The notes under the pieces: generated by a model | Databases searched by the model: none | Told to the model about the DNA's origin: nothing | The model's input: only the letters and a program-made list of their open reading frames with translations | Made by a program: the position numbers and the translations under genes | Part shown: piece after piece, positions 44,366 to 53,014 of the stretch | Layout: each line of letters opens with the position of its first letter | How positions within the stretch are numbered: position 1 is the first letter of the stretch | Assembly: GCF_003987065.1 (NCBI RefSeq) | Contig: NZ_PIPY01000006.1 | Location: 124,001 to 188,000 of the forward strand | Reading direction: 5' to 3' | From: Pseudidiomarina insulisalsae | GTDB lineage: Bacteria > Pseudomonadota > Gammaproteobacteria > Enterobacterales > Alteromonadaceae | DNA length: 64,000 nucleotides

Positions 44366-44388
44366 GATGGCGCATACTATGCGCCATC
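44366..44388. promoter_or_regulatory. Perfect 23-base palindrome upstream of the RND pump
   Basis: GATGGCGCATA and TATGCGCCATC flank one central C, so two 11-bp arms are perfectly self-complementary. It ends 25 bases before the membrane-fusion gene and lies 62 bases after the antiporter stop. The odd centre and position suit a TetR-like operator controlling the pump. A terminator for the antiporter transcript is the alternative, but no T-run follows. Confidence 0.55.
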
Positions 44389-44413
44389 TTCATATTCAAT
44401 CGGAATACGATCA

Positions 44414-45649
44414 ATGGCTTTCAAAAAACGCGCTCTGTTACCCCCGCTTATTATCATTGTCGCAGTCGCTTTAGTGGTTCTGCTTGGCATGCTCCGTCCG
44501 CAATTGCCGATGCGCGCCAGTGAGCGTCCAGCGGTGTTGGTCGAGGTGCAGGAAGTCACGCCGCAAGACATTCATCTGATGGTGTCAGGCCAGGGCAATG
44601 TCCGGGCGAAACATACCACTAATCTGGTAGCGCAGGTCAGCGGCCAGATTATTGAAACTGCGCCTAACTTTCAAAATGGCGGCTTTTTTAATCAGGGCGA
44701 GATGATTTTAAAGATTGACCCAAAAGATTATGAGGTCGCACTGCAAAACGCCAAAGCGAATTTAGCGCAAGCACGTGCTGCACTGGCGCAGGAAAGTGCC
44801 CTGGCGAAAGTTGCCAAAGAAGAGTGGGAGTCGCTGCAGATGGGCGAAATTCCGGCGCTCGGTCTGCGTGAACCGCAAGTCGCAAGTGCGGTGGCGGCAG
44901 TACAATCGGCAGAGGCGGCAGTAGCCAAAGCGCAACGCGACCTCGATCGTACCGTCATCCGCGCACCTTTTGCGGGCTTATTGCAAAACAAGAATGTTGA
45001 TTTGGGTCAGTTTATTAATATTGGCAGTCAGGTCGCACAGTTAATGGGCACTGAAACCGCCGAAGTGCGTGTACCTTTAAGTGATCGTGATCTGGCCTAT
45101 CTGAACTTACCCTCACCTGAGCAACAAAGTGACTTTCCGCGCGTTCAACTGAGTTCGTTCATTGCCGAGCAAGAGTATCGCTGGCAGGGCTATCTGGTGC
45201 GTAGTGAAGGTGTACTCGATGCCAGTAGCCGGGTGATCTACGGCGTGGTTGAAGTGGAGGACCCGTACAACCGTAACGGCCAGACCCATGATGAAGTGCT
45301 GCGCTTTGGCCGCTTCGTCCAACTGGCGATTGAAGGCAAGTATGTGGAAGATGTTTACCGCCTGCCGCGTTATGCACTGACCACTGATGGTAATGTCTGG
45401 TTGGTGGGCGAGGATCGCCGCCTGCAACGTCAGCATGTTGAAGTGCTGCGGGCAGAAGAGAACCAGGTGATTATTAGTGAGGGGCTTGATGCCGGTGACA
45501 AGGTGGTATTAACCCAGTTGGCCAATGCCTTACCTAGTATGAAAGTACGCTTGCCTGGTGATCCGTTGCCGCAACAAATGGAAGGTCAGCGGGGGCAGCC
45601 CGCAGCCGACAGGGATGCCACTGAAACTGCTGACAGCAGCAGCGAATAA
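44414..45649 (+). CDS. RND efflux membrane-fusion (periplasmic adaptor) protein
   Basis: A 411-residue adaptor linking an inner-membrane RND pump to an outer-membrane channel. One N-terminal membrane helix (about residues 8-30) precedes the lipoyl-like domain (VSGQGNVRAKHTTNLVAQVSGQI), an alpha-hairpin rich in Ala, Gln and Lys, and the closing half (RDLDRTVIRAPFAGLL). It is followed after 11 bases by the pump gene. No outer-membrane TolC-type gene is nearby, so the channel must come from elsewhere. Substrates are unknown. A perfect palindrome sits just upstream. Confidence 0.92.
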   Translation: MAFKKRALLPPLIIIVAVALVVLLGMLRPQLPMRASERPAVLVEVQEVTPQDIHLMVSGQGNVRAKHTTNLVAQVSGQIIETAPNFQNGGFFNQGEMILKIDPKDYEVALQNAKANLAQARAALAQESALAKVAKEEWESLQMGEIPALGLREPQVASAVAAVQSAEAAVAKAQRDLDRTVIRAPFAGLLQNKNVDLGQFINIGSQVAQLMGTETAEVRVPLSDRDLAYLNLPSPEQQSDFPRVQLSSFIAEQEYRWQGYLVRSEGVLDASSRVIYGVVEVEDPYNRNGQTHDEVLRFGRFVQLAIEGKYVEDVYRLPRYALTTDGNVWLVGEDRRLQRQHVEVLRAEENQVIISEGLDAGDKVVLTQLANALPSMKVRLPGDPLPQQMEGQRGQPAADRDATETADSSSE

Positions 45650-45660
45650 GGAGCGGAGTG

Positions 45661-48600
45661 ATGCAAGTACCGCAGAATTCACCTGACTCAGGAAGCGAAA
45701 AAGGTCTCATTGCCTGGTGGGCCAATAATACTGTTGCCGCCAACTTACTGATGGCGTTGATTATTATTACTGGTATTTTTATGGTCTTTCAGGTGCGCAA
45801 ACAAATGTTCCCTGAAGTCGAGCTCAATACCATCAGCATTCAGGTTCCTTTTCCTGGTGCAGCACCGCAAGAGGTAGAGCAGGGCGTACTGATTCTTATC
45901 GAAGACGCGCTGGAAGACGTCAACGGTGTCGAGCGCCTGGTTTCAACGGCGCGTGAGGGTGGCGGTTCGGTCACCGTTGAAGTTGAGAGTGGCTACGATC
46001 CGCAGGTGGTCATGGACGAAGTGAAAATGCTTGTCGATGCCATCCCGAACTTTCCGCAGCAAATTGAAAATCCGAATATTTATCGCATTCGTCCGCAGCG
46101 GCAGGTGATTTGGATCAGTGTCTACGGGGATATGACCGAGCGCAGTCAAAAAGAGCTCGCTAAGTCAATTCGCGATGACCTGAAGGATATTGGCGGAATC
46201 ACCAAAGTTGAAACCGTGGGGGCACGTGATTACGAGATTTCTATCGAAATTTCAGAGTATGACCTGCAACGCTATAACCTGACCTTTCAGCAAGTGGTGA
46301 ATGCGGTCCGGGGGACCTCGGTTGATGTCGCCGGTGGCTCCATTCGTACACCGAACGGCGATATTTTGCTGCGAGCTAACAATCAGGCCTACTTTGGCGA
46401 TCAGTTCGAAGATATCGTGCTTATCAATCGTCCTGACGGTACCAGCCTTACCCTTGGCGATATAGCCCAGATCAAAGATGAATTCATTGAACGCCGCCGC
46501 TTTACTCAGTTCGACGGTAAGCCTGCTACTTTTGTGCGGGTGGATTCGGTAGGCGATCAAAACGACTTGTTGGTTGCCGAAGCCGTGCGCAGTTATATTG
46601 AGCGCAAGCAAAAAGAGTTACCGCCTGAGGTGAAAATCAGTTACTGGGGCGACTCGTCATACTACTTGCAGGGTCGTCTTGACCTGATGCTCGACAACAT
46701 GATTACCGGCGGCTTTTTAGTATTTCTGATGCTGTCACTGTTCCTGCAGTTACGCCTGGCATTTTGGGTCATGCTTGGTATTCCAATCTGTTTCTTAGGC
46801 ACCATTGCGCTGATGCCGCTGCCTATGTTTGATATTTCCATCAACATGATCAGTTTATTCGGCTTCATACTGGTGCTGGGTATCGTGGTGGATGATGCCA
46901 TAGTCATAGGCGAAAGTGCCTATTCTGAAATCGAGAAATTCGGTAAAACCACCGATAACGTTGTTCGGGGCGCGAAACGGGTGGCGATACCCGCGACTTT
47001 TGGCGTACTCACCACCATGGTGGCCTTTATTCCAATGCTAATGGTCGATGGCGGTATGGGTGCGATCTGGGAATCGATTGCCTGGGTAGTTATTCTTTGT
47101 CTGGCCTTCTCACTGGTTGAGTCAAAACTGATTCTTCCGGCGCACATTGCCTCCATGAAGTTCAGTAAAGGCGGCGGCGAAAAACTCAATGCCTTCCAGC
47201 GTGGCCGTAATAAGATTTCTGACGCGTTACGCATGTTCGTTGAGCGCTATTACCGTCCTTTCCTGGCGAAATGCCTGCATTATCGCTATACCACTTTAGC
47301 CAGTTTCATCGCTATGTTTATTCTGATGATCGGTCTTATCAGTGGTGGCGTGGTGCGTTGGGTCTTTTTCCCGAATATTCCCAGTGACTTCATTCAGACC
47401 AGCGTCGAGATGCAGCCAGGCTCGTCAGAACAAGCGACGATTCGTGCCCTGCAAACCATTCAGGATGCACTCATGCGAGTGAATGCTGAAGTCAAAGAGG
47501 AGGAAGGCGATGATGTGGTGCGTCATACCACGGTATGGCTGCAAGGTACTTCCAGTGGCACGATCATGAGCGAGCTGGAGAAAGGCGAAGACCGAAATAT
47601 TGACGGCTTTGAAATTATCAATCGCTGGCGCATGGAAACCCCGGAAATTGCGGGGGTAAAAGCGATTAATTTCCAGGGTAGCATTGGTGGAGGCGGCGGC
47701 TTCGATGTTGAATTTCAACTCTCGGGCGATAATCTGGATGAACTTGCCGCCGCGGCAAAAGAACTGAAAGAAGTCTTAGGGCAGTTCGATGGCGTGTTTG
47801 ATATTGAAGATACCTTTGGCGCCGGCAATGATGAAATCATTCTGGAAACCAAGCCACTGGCAACGGCAATGGGAATTACCCTGAGCGACCTGGCGAATCA
47901 GGTTCGCTACGCCTTTTACGGTGCTGAAGCGCAGCGTATTCAGCGCGGTGACGAGGAAGTACGGGTCATGGTGCGTTACCCGCTGGACGAACGTCAGTCG
48001 GTCGGTAACCTGGAAGATATGAAGCTACGCACCGCAGACGGCGCACTAATTCCTTTTACCGAGTTAGCTAATATTCGTTTTGCGAAGGGCTACAATACCA
48101 TCACGCGTATCGATCGCGAGCGCTCGGTACGAGTACGGGCGCGGGTTAACAAAGACAATGTAGAGCCATTTGAAGTGGTGCAAAAAGTACGGCAGCAGCA
48201 TATTCAGCCAATTCTGGACAAGTACCCGTCAGTGAATTTCCAGCTTGAAGGAGCATCGCAGGACGAAGCAGAAGCGACTAACTCCCTTGCAGTTGGCTTC
48301 GTGCTGGCCTTGTTTGCCATCTTTGCGCTGATGGCAGTACCGCTGAAATCCTACAGTCAACCATTAATTATTATGTCAGTCATTCCCTTTGGCATGATAG
48401 GTGCGGTGATCGGACACTGGGTGATTGGCATGCCGATTTCGATCCTTAGCCTGTTTGGTATTATCGCTCTGGCCGGTGTTGTGGTAAATGACTCGCTGGT
48501 GATGGTGGATTATGTGAACCAGGCTCGTCGTGATGGTGTGCCGTTACGGCAGGCGGTGCAAGACGCAGGTTCGGCTCGCTTCCGGGCAATCATCCTGACC

Positions 48601-48849
48601 AGTCTGACAACTTTCTTCGGCCTGTTACCGATTGTGCTGGAGAAAAGTCTACAAGCCAAAATGGTTATTCCCATGGCGATTTCACTAGCCTTCGGTATTT
48701 TATTCGCCACCGTTATTACGCTGCTGTTGATTCCATGTTTGTATCTGATCCTCGACGATACCAAACGCGGCTTTAAAACGATGCTGTCCTGGTATGGCCT
48801 GGCGGAAAAACCGGCACCGAAATCTGAGTCGGACAATTCCGTCACATAA
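45661..48849 (+). CDS. RND-family efflux pump, inner-membrane subunit
   Basis: A 1062-residue AcrB-like transporter with 12 transmembrane helices in the usual 1+5, 1+5 pattern and two large periplasmic loops. Landmarks are the first helix with NNTVAANLLMALIIITGIF, the helix-4 segment GFILVLGIVVDDAIVIGESA carrying adjacent Asp residues used in proton relay, and the mirrored LFGIIALAGVVVNDSLVMVDYV. The N-terminal WWANNTVAANLL resembles heavy-metal-independent RND relatives more than AcrB itself. GTG 45658 precedes the preferred ATG 45661, which has AAGGAG well placed. The adaptor gene is just upstream. Confidence 0.93.
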   Translation: MQVPQNSPDSGSEKGLIAWWANNTVAANLLMALIIITGIFMVFQVRKQMFPEVELNTISIQVPFPGAAPQEVEQGVLILIEDALEDVNGVERLVSTAREGGGSVTVEVESGYDPQVVMDEVKMLVDAIPNFPQQIENPNIYRIRPQRQVIWISVYGDMTERSQKELAKSIRDDLKDIGGITKVETVGARDYEISIEISEYDLQRYNLTFQQVVNAVRGTSVDVAGGSIRTPNGDILLRANNQAYFGDQFEDIVLINRPDGTSLTLGDIAQIKDEFIERRRFTQFDGKPATFVRVDSVGDQNDLLVAEAVRSYIERKQKELPPEVKISYWGDSSYYLQGRLDLMLDNMITGGFLVFLMLSLFLQLRLAFWVMLGIPICFLGTIALMPLPMFDISINMISLFGFILVLGIVVDDAIVIGESAYSEIEKFGKTTDNVVRGAKRVAIPATFGVLTTMVAFIPMLMVDGGMGAIWESIAWVVILCLAFSLVESKLILPAHIASMKFSKGGGEKLNAFQRGRNKISDALRMFVERYYRPFLAKCLHYRYTTLASFIAMFILMIGLISGGVVRWVFFPNIPSDFIQTSVEMQPGSSEQATIRALQTIQDALMRVNAEVKEEEGDDVVRHTTVWLQGTSSGTIMSELEKGEDRNIDGFEIINRWRMETPEIAGVKAINFQGSIGGGGGFDVEFQLSGDNLDELAAAAKELKEVLGQFDGVFDIEDTFGAGNDEIILETKPLATAMGITLSDLANQVRYAFYGAEAQRIQRGDEEVRVMVRYPLDERQSVGNLEDMKLRTADGALIPFTELANIRFAKGYNTITRIDRERSVRVRARVNKDNVEPFEVVQKVRQQHIQPILDKYPSVNFQLEGASQDEAEATNSLAVGFVLALFAIFALMAVPLKSYSQPLIIMSVIPFGMIGAVIGHWVIGMPISILSLFGIIALAGVVVNDSLVMVDYVNQARRDGVPLRQAVQDAGSARFRAIILTSLTTFFGLLPIVLEKSLQAKMVIPMAISLAFGILFATVITLLLIPCLYLILDDTKRGFKTMLSWYGLAEKPAPKSESDNSVT

Positions 48850-48882
48850 TGGTAAACTAATGACCTTACAATGATTAACGCT

Positions 48883-48920
48883 ATCACCCGGGCTGAAACT
48901 GGATTTCTGGCTCGGGTGAT
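48883..48920 (+). terminator. Hairpin after the RND pump gene
   Basis: ATCACCCGGGC pairs with GCTCGGGTGAT apart from one G:T-type pair, around a 16-base loop. It lies 33 bases after the pump stop and 34 bases before the DUF599 gene. No T-run follows, so it may be an mRNA 3'-end structure and not a true terminator. Confidence 0.4.
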
Positions 48921-48954
48921 GGGCTACTCGCCACGTTAGTGCAGGGTCATAAGC

Positions 48955-49707
48955 ATGAATCTAACATCTCTCGATATCGTTACACTGATGTTTTTTGTGA
49001 CGGTTTGGGTTTCTTATACTCAGTTTGCCCGCATTCGGGCGCGCTCGACCTATAGCTTGTCCTACATTTTGCGTCAGCTTCGTATTGACTGGATGACTAC
49101 GCTGACCCGCAAGGAGCATCAGATTGCCGACGCGGCGTTATTAGGTAATGTGGAACGAACAGTTACTTTCTTTGCCTCATCAACCGTGCTGGTTCTGGCC
49201 GGTGTACTGACCTTGCTGGCATCTGCCGATAAAGTTGTGGTGGTCTTGCAGTCGTTGCCGTTAACTGCCGACACATCTACGGACAAAGTCCAATTTAAAC
49301 TTGCGGTACTGGCGCTGATTTTTGTTTTTGCATTTTTTAAATTCACCTGGGCGATTCGCCAGTTTGGCTTTGTTTCGGTACTGCTTGGCGCCGCTCCGCA
49401 GTACCGCAGCACCGAATTTACTGACGCACAGCGTGAGGTATTTGCGCGGCAATCAGCTAAGGTTATTGATCAGGCCGGACATGAATACAACAATGGCTTG
49501 CGGGCATATTATTTTGCTCTGGCCTTTCTAACCTGGTTTTTACACCCGGTCTTATTTGTCGTGTCGACCGTGATCGTGGTGTCGGTTTTGTACCGCCGTG
49601 AATACCGCTCGCGCGTGCTGCGTGCGTTACTGGCCACCAAGGGTCTGGAGCCAGGGCGGATAAAGCAACAGGAGTCTGAACAGGAGTCTGAACGTGAAGC
49701 GCAATAA
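48955..49707 (+). CDS. DUF599 membrane protein
   Basis: A 250-residue protein with about four membrane helices (residues about 7-22, 77-95, 115-133 and 190-215) and a charged C-terminal tail. The pattern, including VSYTQFARIRAR, NVERTVTFFASSTVLVLAG and HEYNNGLRAYYFALAFLTWFLHP, matches DUF599, of unknown function. The tail repeats ESEQESE because a 12-base unit is duplicated there. Its last 14 bases overlap the start of astE, whose ribosome site lies inside this gene. Confidence 0.78.
   Translation: MNLTSLDIVTLMFFVTVWVSYTQFARIRARSTYSLSYILRQLRIDWMTTLTRKEHQIADAALLGNVERTVTFFASSTVLVLAGVLTLLASADKVVVVLQSLPLTADTSTDKVQFKLAVLALIFVFAFFKFTWAIRQFGFVSVLLGAAPQYRSTEFTDAQREVFARQSAKVIDQAGHEYNNGLRAYYFALAFLTWFLHPVLFVVSTVIVVSVLYRREYRSRVLRALLATKGLEPGRIKQQESEQESEREAQ
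49667..49690 (+). repeat. Tandem 12-base duplication carrying the astE ribosome site
   Basis: AACAGGAGTCTG occurs twice in tandem (49667-49678 and 49679-49690). Each copy contains AGGAG; the second lies eight bases before the astE GTG. In DUF599 it encodes the repeated acidic tail. Confidence 0.85.
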
Positions 49708-50737
49708 TGTCGATGTATTAGAATGGACGCTGGCCGGTTACACCGGCGAGTCATTAAGTGAAGAGCAGGACCTAATCAACCAGGAGCTAACATATGACGG
49801 CGGCCGCCTGATTTTTCAGGATTACGGTGTCATCATCGCAGAGCCGGAGCAGCCCAGCGGCAAGGATGTGGTTTATTCCTGTGCGGTGCATGGTGACGAA
49901 ACAGCACCCATTGAGATTGTCCGCGACATGATTCACAGCATCATGCAAGGCGAGTTAAAACCAGTACAGCGCACTTTGTTTTTAATTGCCAACCCGGCCG
50001 CGATCGCAATTAACAAACGCTTTGTCGATATGAATATGAATCGCTTGTTTAACGGCGCGCACAAGAAAGGTAGTACACCGGAGCATAAGCGCGCAGCGAA
50101 CCTCGAACATTACATCACCAGTTTCTACAATGATGCGCCGAAAGGGCAGCGCAGACGCTTCCATTATGACCTGCATACCGCGATCCGTGATTCGCAGTAC
50201 GAAAAGTTCGCCGTTTATCCGTTCACCCATGGTGGCCCGTATAAAAAAGAACAACTGACATTCCTGGCGGAGTGCGGCGTCGAAACGATTTTGTTGAACC
50301 AGGCGCCCACCACCACTTTCAGTTATTACAGTGTACGGAATCATGATGCCGACGCCTTCACCGTGGAGCTGGGGAAAGTGCGTCCTTTTGGTGAAAATGA
50401 TCGCAGCAAATTTGCCGCAGCAGAAACCATGTTCAAGCGCTTAATCAGTGAAGAAGAGCTGGATTTGCCTGAGTTTGACGCAAATCGTACCCGCATTTTT
50501 GATGTCTGCCGTACAATAAACCGTACAGTTGAAGACTTCACCCTGCATTTTCCCGACGAGGTTGCGAATTTCACCGCGTTTGAACAGGGCTATCTGTTAG
50601 CCACAGATGGCAGCAAAGAGTACTACGTGGAACAGGCCGGCGAGCGCATTATTTTCCCCAACGCCAATGTGGCTCTGGGACAGCGCGCGCTATTGACGGT
50701 TATCGATATGCCAGTGGAACGTCTTAAGCTGGTATAA
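49694..50737 (+). CDS. astE: Succinylglutamate desuccinylase
   Basis: A 347-residue zinc carboxypeptidase-fold enzyme matching AstE (322 in E. coli), which splits N-succinylglutamate to glutamate and succinate, the last step of the AST arginine catabolic pathway. Zinc ligands are in CAVHGDETAPIE and HYDLHTAIRD, and AFTVELGKVRPFGENDRSKF carries the catalytic Glu. The other ast genes are not in this window. The start is GTG 49694 with AGGAG about eight bases upstream, 14 bases inside DUF599. A general aspartoacylase-like amidohydrolase is the main alternative. Confidence 0.88.
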   Translation: MKRNNVDVLEWTLAGYTGESLSEEQDLINQELTYDGGRLIFQDYGVIIAEPEQPSGKDVVYSCAVHGDETAPIEIVRDMIHSIMQGELKPVQRTLFLIANPAAIAINKRFVDMNMNRLFNGAHKKGSTPEHKRAANLEHYITSFYNDAPKGQRRRFHYDLHTAIRDSQYEKFAVYPFTHGGPYKKEQLTFLAECGVETILLNQAPTTTFSYYSVRNHDADAFTVELGKVRPFGENDRSKFAAAETMFKRLISEEELDLPEFDANRTRIFDVCRTINRTVEDFTLHFPDEVANFTAFEQGYLLATDGSKEYYVEQAGERIIFPNANVALGQRALLTVIDMPVERLKLV

Positions 50738-50775
50738 TTTTTGCGCAATTACAAGGGTGCTCATTTGCATGTCAG

Positions 50776-50791
50776 TTGACGTAAAGGTAAA
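50776..50791. promoter_or_regulatory. Possible LiuR-like operator before the bkd operon
   Basis: TTGACGTAAAGGTAAA, 32 bases before bkdA1, forms an imperfect inverted repeat (TTGACGT against TTTACCT on the other strand, 5 of 7 matching). LiuR, a MerR-type regulator of branched-chain amino acid degradation in many gammaproteobacteria, is recalled to bind ACGT-containing repeats of this kind. TTGACG could also simply be a -35 element. Confidence 0.3.
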
Positions 50792-50823
50792 GTGAGCGCA
50801 ATTTTTCTGAGAACGAGAAAGTT

Positions 50824-52023
50824 ATGGCACAGGATAAACAACATCAGCTGGAAATTGTGACCCAACCGAATTTTCTGGACGGTTCGGCACTGCAAATTCC
50901 AATGCTTCAAATCCTTAAAGAAGACGGTACCGTGCATAAAGACGCGAAAGTACCTGACATCGATAAAGACCTCGCACTGAAAATGTTCGACACCATGCAG
51001 TTCATTCGTATTCTCGATGAGCGCATGATTGCCGCGCAGCGTCAGGGCCGTATCAGCTTCTACTTATCGTCACTTGGTGAAGAGGCAGCAAGTATCGGTT
51101 CGGCTGCGGCACTTGATGATGGCGACATGATCATGGGGCAGTACCGTGAGCAAGGTGCGCTGGCCTATCGTGGTTTCACCGTTGAACAGTTCATGAACCA
51201 GTTGTTCTCCAATGAGCGCGATCTGGGTAAAGGTCGTCAGATGCCGGTTCACTACGGCTGTGCTGAGCTCAATTTTATGACCATCGCATCGCCACTGGCG
51301 ACGCAGATCCCGCAGGCGACAGGTTACGCCTTTGGCCAGAAAATGGATAAATCAGGTAAATGTACCATTTGCTATTTCGGCGAGGGTGCAGCTTCTGAAG
51401 GTGACTTCCACGCGGCACTGAACATGGCGGCGGTCTACAAAGTTCCGGCCATCTTCTTCTGCCGTAATAACGGTTATGCCATTTCAACTCCGTCACAGGG
51501 CGAGCAGTACGCCGGCGATGGTATCGCGCCACGCGGCGTGGCTTATGGCATGAAAACGATTCGTGTCGATGGTAACGATATTTTTGCCGTGTATCAGGCA
51601 ACGCAACTGGCACGTAAACTGGCTGTGGAAGAAAACGAGCCGGTGCTGATTGAAGGCATGTCCTATCGCATGGCTGGCCACTCGACGTCCGACGACCCGA
51701 CGGGCTATCGTACCCGTGACGAAGAAGACGCGTGGCGGGCGAAAGATCCGCTGGCACGCTTCCAGACTTACCTGATCAAGAAAAAATGGCTGACTGAGAA
51801 AGAAGCGGAAGAAAACTTTGCTGAGAAGAAAGCGGCTGTTCTGGCGGCGCTGAAAGACGCAGAGAAGATTCCAGTGCCACACATTGATGAGCTTATCAAT
51901 GATGTCTATGACACCCCAACCAAGCAGCTGAAAGAGCAGCTTGAAGAGCTTAAAGCGCATATTCGGAAGTACCCTGAGGCCTATCCGAAAACAGCGTCAC
52001 GTCTGGATGGGGGAGATAAATAA
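50824..52023 (+). CDS. bkdA1: Branched-chain 2-oxo acid dehydrogenase E1 alpha
   Basis: A 399-residue thiamine-diphosphate-dependent E1 alpha chain. The ThDP/Mg2+ motif is [31 protein letters not shown]. The loop [22 protein letters not shown] includes the serine-containing phosphorylation-loop region of branched-chain E1 alpha and distinguishes it from pyruvate dehydrogenase. With E1 beta it decarboxylates the 2-oxo acids of leucine, isoleucine and valine and acylates the lipoyl arm of E2. The stop and the bkdA2 start share one base (TAATG). Confidence 0.94.
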   Translation: MAQDKQHQLEIVTQPNFLDGSALQIPMLQILKEDGTVHKDAKVPDIDKDLALKMFDTMQFIRILDERMIAAQRQGRISFYLSSLGEEAASIGSAAALDDGDMIMGQYREQGALAYRGFTVEQFMNQLFSNERDLGKGRQMPVHYGCAELNFMTIASPLATQIPQATGYAFGQKMDKSGKCTICYFGEGAASEGDFHAALNMAAVYKVPAIFFCRNNGYAISTPSQGEQYAGDGIAPRGVAYGMKTIRVDGNDIFAVYQATQLARKLAVEENEPVLIEGMSYRMAGHSTSDDPTGYRTRDEEDAWRAKDPLARFQTYLIKKKWLTEKEAEENFAEKKAAVLAALKDAEKIPVPHIDELINDVYDTPTKQLKEQLEELKAHIRKYPEAYPKTASRLDGGDK

Positions 52024-53000
52024 TGGCGAAAATGAATTTATTACAGGCTATCAATAATGCGCTTGATATTGCGATGGCCAAAAACGACAAAGTTTACAGT
52101 TTTGGTGAGGACACCGGTTCCTTTGGCGGGGTATTCCGTGCGACTTCAGGTTTAACTGAGAAATACGGGCGTCATCGTAACTTCAACACGCCCTTGGTGG
52201 AGCAAGGTATTCTTGGCTTCGCGAACGGCTTAGCGTCGCAGGGTAGTTATGCGATTGCCGAGATTCAGTTCGGTGACTATATTTTTCCTGCCTTTGACCA
52301 GATCGTTAATGAATCGGCCAAGTTCCGCTACCGCTCAGGTAATGAGTTTAATGTCGGTGGCCTGACGATCCGTACCCCATACGGTGGCGGTATTGCCGGT
52401 GGTCACTATCACTCGCAGTCACCGGAAGCGTACTTTGCTCATACGCCGGGTCTGAAAATTGTCATGCCGCGCAACCCATACATGGCAAAAGGCTTGTTAT
52501 TAAGCGCTATCTTCGATCCAAACCCGGTTTTATTTATGGAGCCAAAGCGTTTGTACCGTGCCTCAACCGGCGAAGTCCCGGAAGAAGAGTACACGCTGGA
52601 ACTGGGGAAAGCTGATGTCGTGCGTGAAGGTAAAGACCTGACCATCGTAGCCTGGGGCGCGCAGGTTGAAATGGCTGAAAAAGCTGCCGAGAAGGCTGCT
52701 GAAGATGGTATCGACTGTGAAGTGATTGACCTGGTGAGCCTGTTACCCTGGGACATCGATACCGTTGCTGAGTCAGTGATGAAAACCGGTCGTCTGGTGG
52801 TGACTCAGGAAGCACCGTTGACCAATGGTTTTGCCAGCGAAGTTGCTGCGACCATTCAGGACAAGTGTTTCTTGTATCTGGAATCACCGATTGCCCGTGT
52901 CTGTGGCCTTGATACGCCGTATCCGCTGAGTCACGAGAAAGAATACTTCGTCGATCACTTGAAAGTGTACGAAGCCATTAAAGCTTCAATGACTTACTAA
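52023..53000 (+). CDS. bkdA2: Branched-chain 2-oxo acid dehydrogenase E1 beta
   Basis: A 325-residue E1 beta subunit. Typical segments are [57 protein letters not shown] and [42 protein letters not shown]. It forms the heterotetramer with BkdA1. TAATG joins it to bkdA1, and bkdB follows after 14 bases, giving one operon of three. Confidence 0.94.
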   Translation: MAKMNLLQAINNALDIAMAKNDKVYSFGEDTGSFGGVFRATSGLTEKYGRHRNFNTPLVEQGILGFANGLASQGSYAIAEIQFGDYIFPAFDQIVNESAKFRYRSGNEFNVGGLTIRTPYGGGIAGGHYHSQSPEAYFAHTPGLKIVMPRNPYMAKGLLLSAIFDPNPVLFMEPKRLYRASTGEVPEEEYTLELGKADVVREGKDLTIVAWGAQVEMAEKAAEKAAEDGIDCEVIDLVSLLPWDIDTVAESVMKTGRLVVTQEAPLTNGFASEVAATIQDKCFLYLESPIARVCGLDTPYPLSHEKEYFVDHLKVYEAIKASMTY

Positions 53001-53014
53001 GAGGGCCGTAAACG

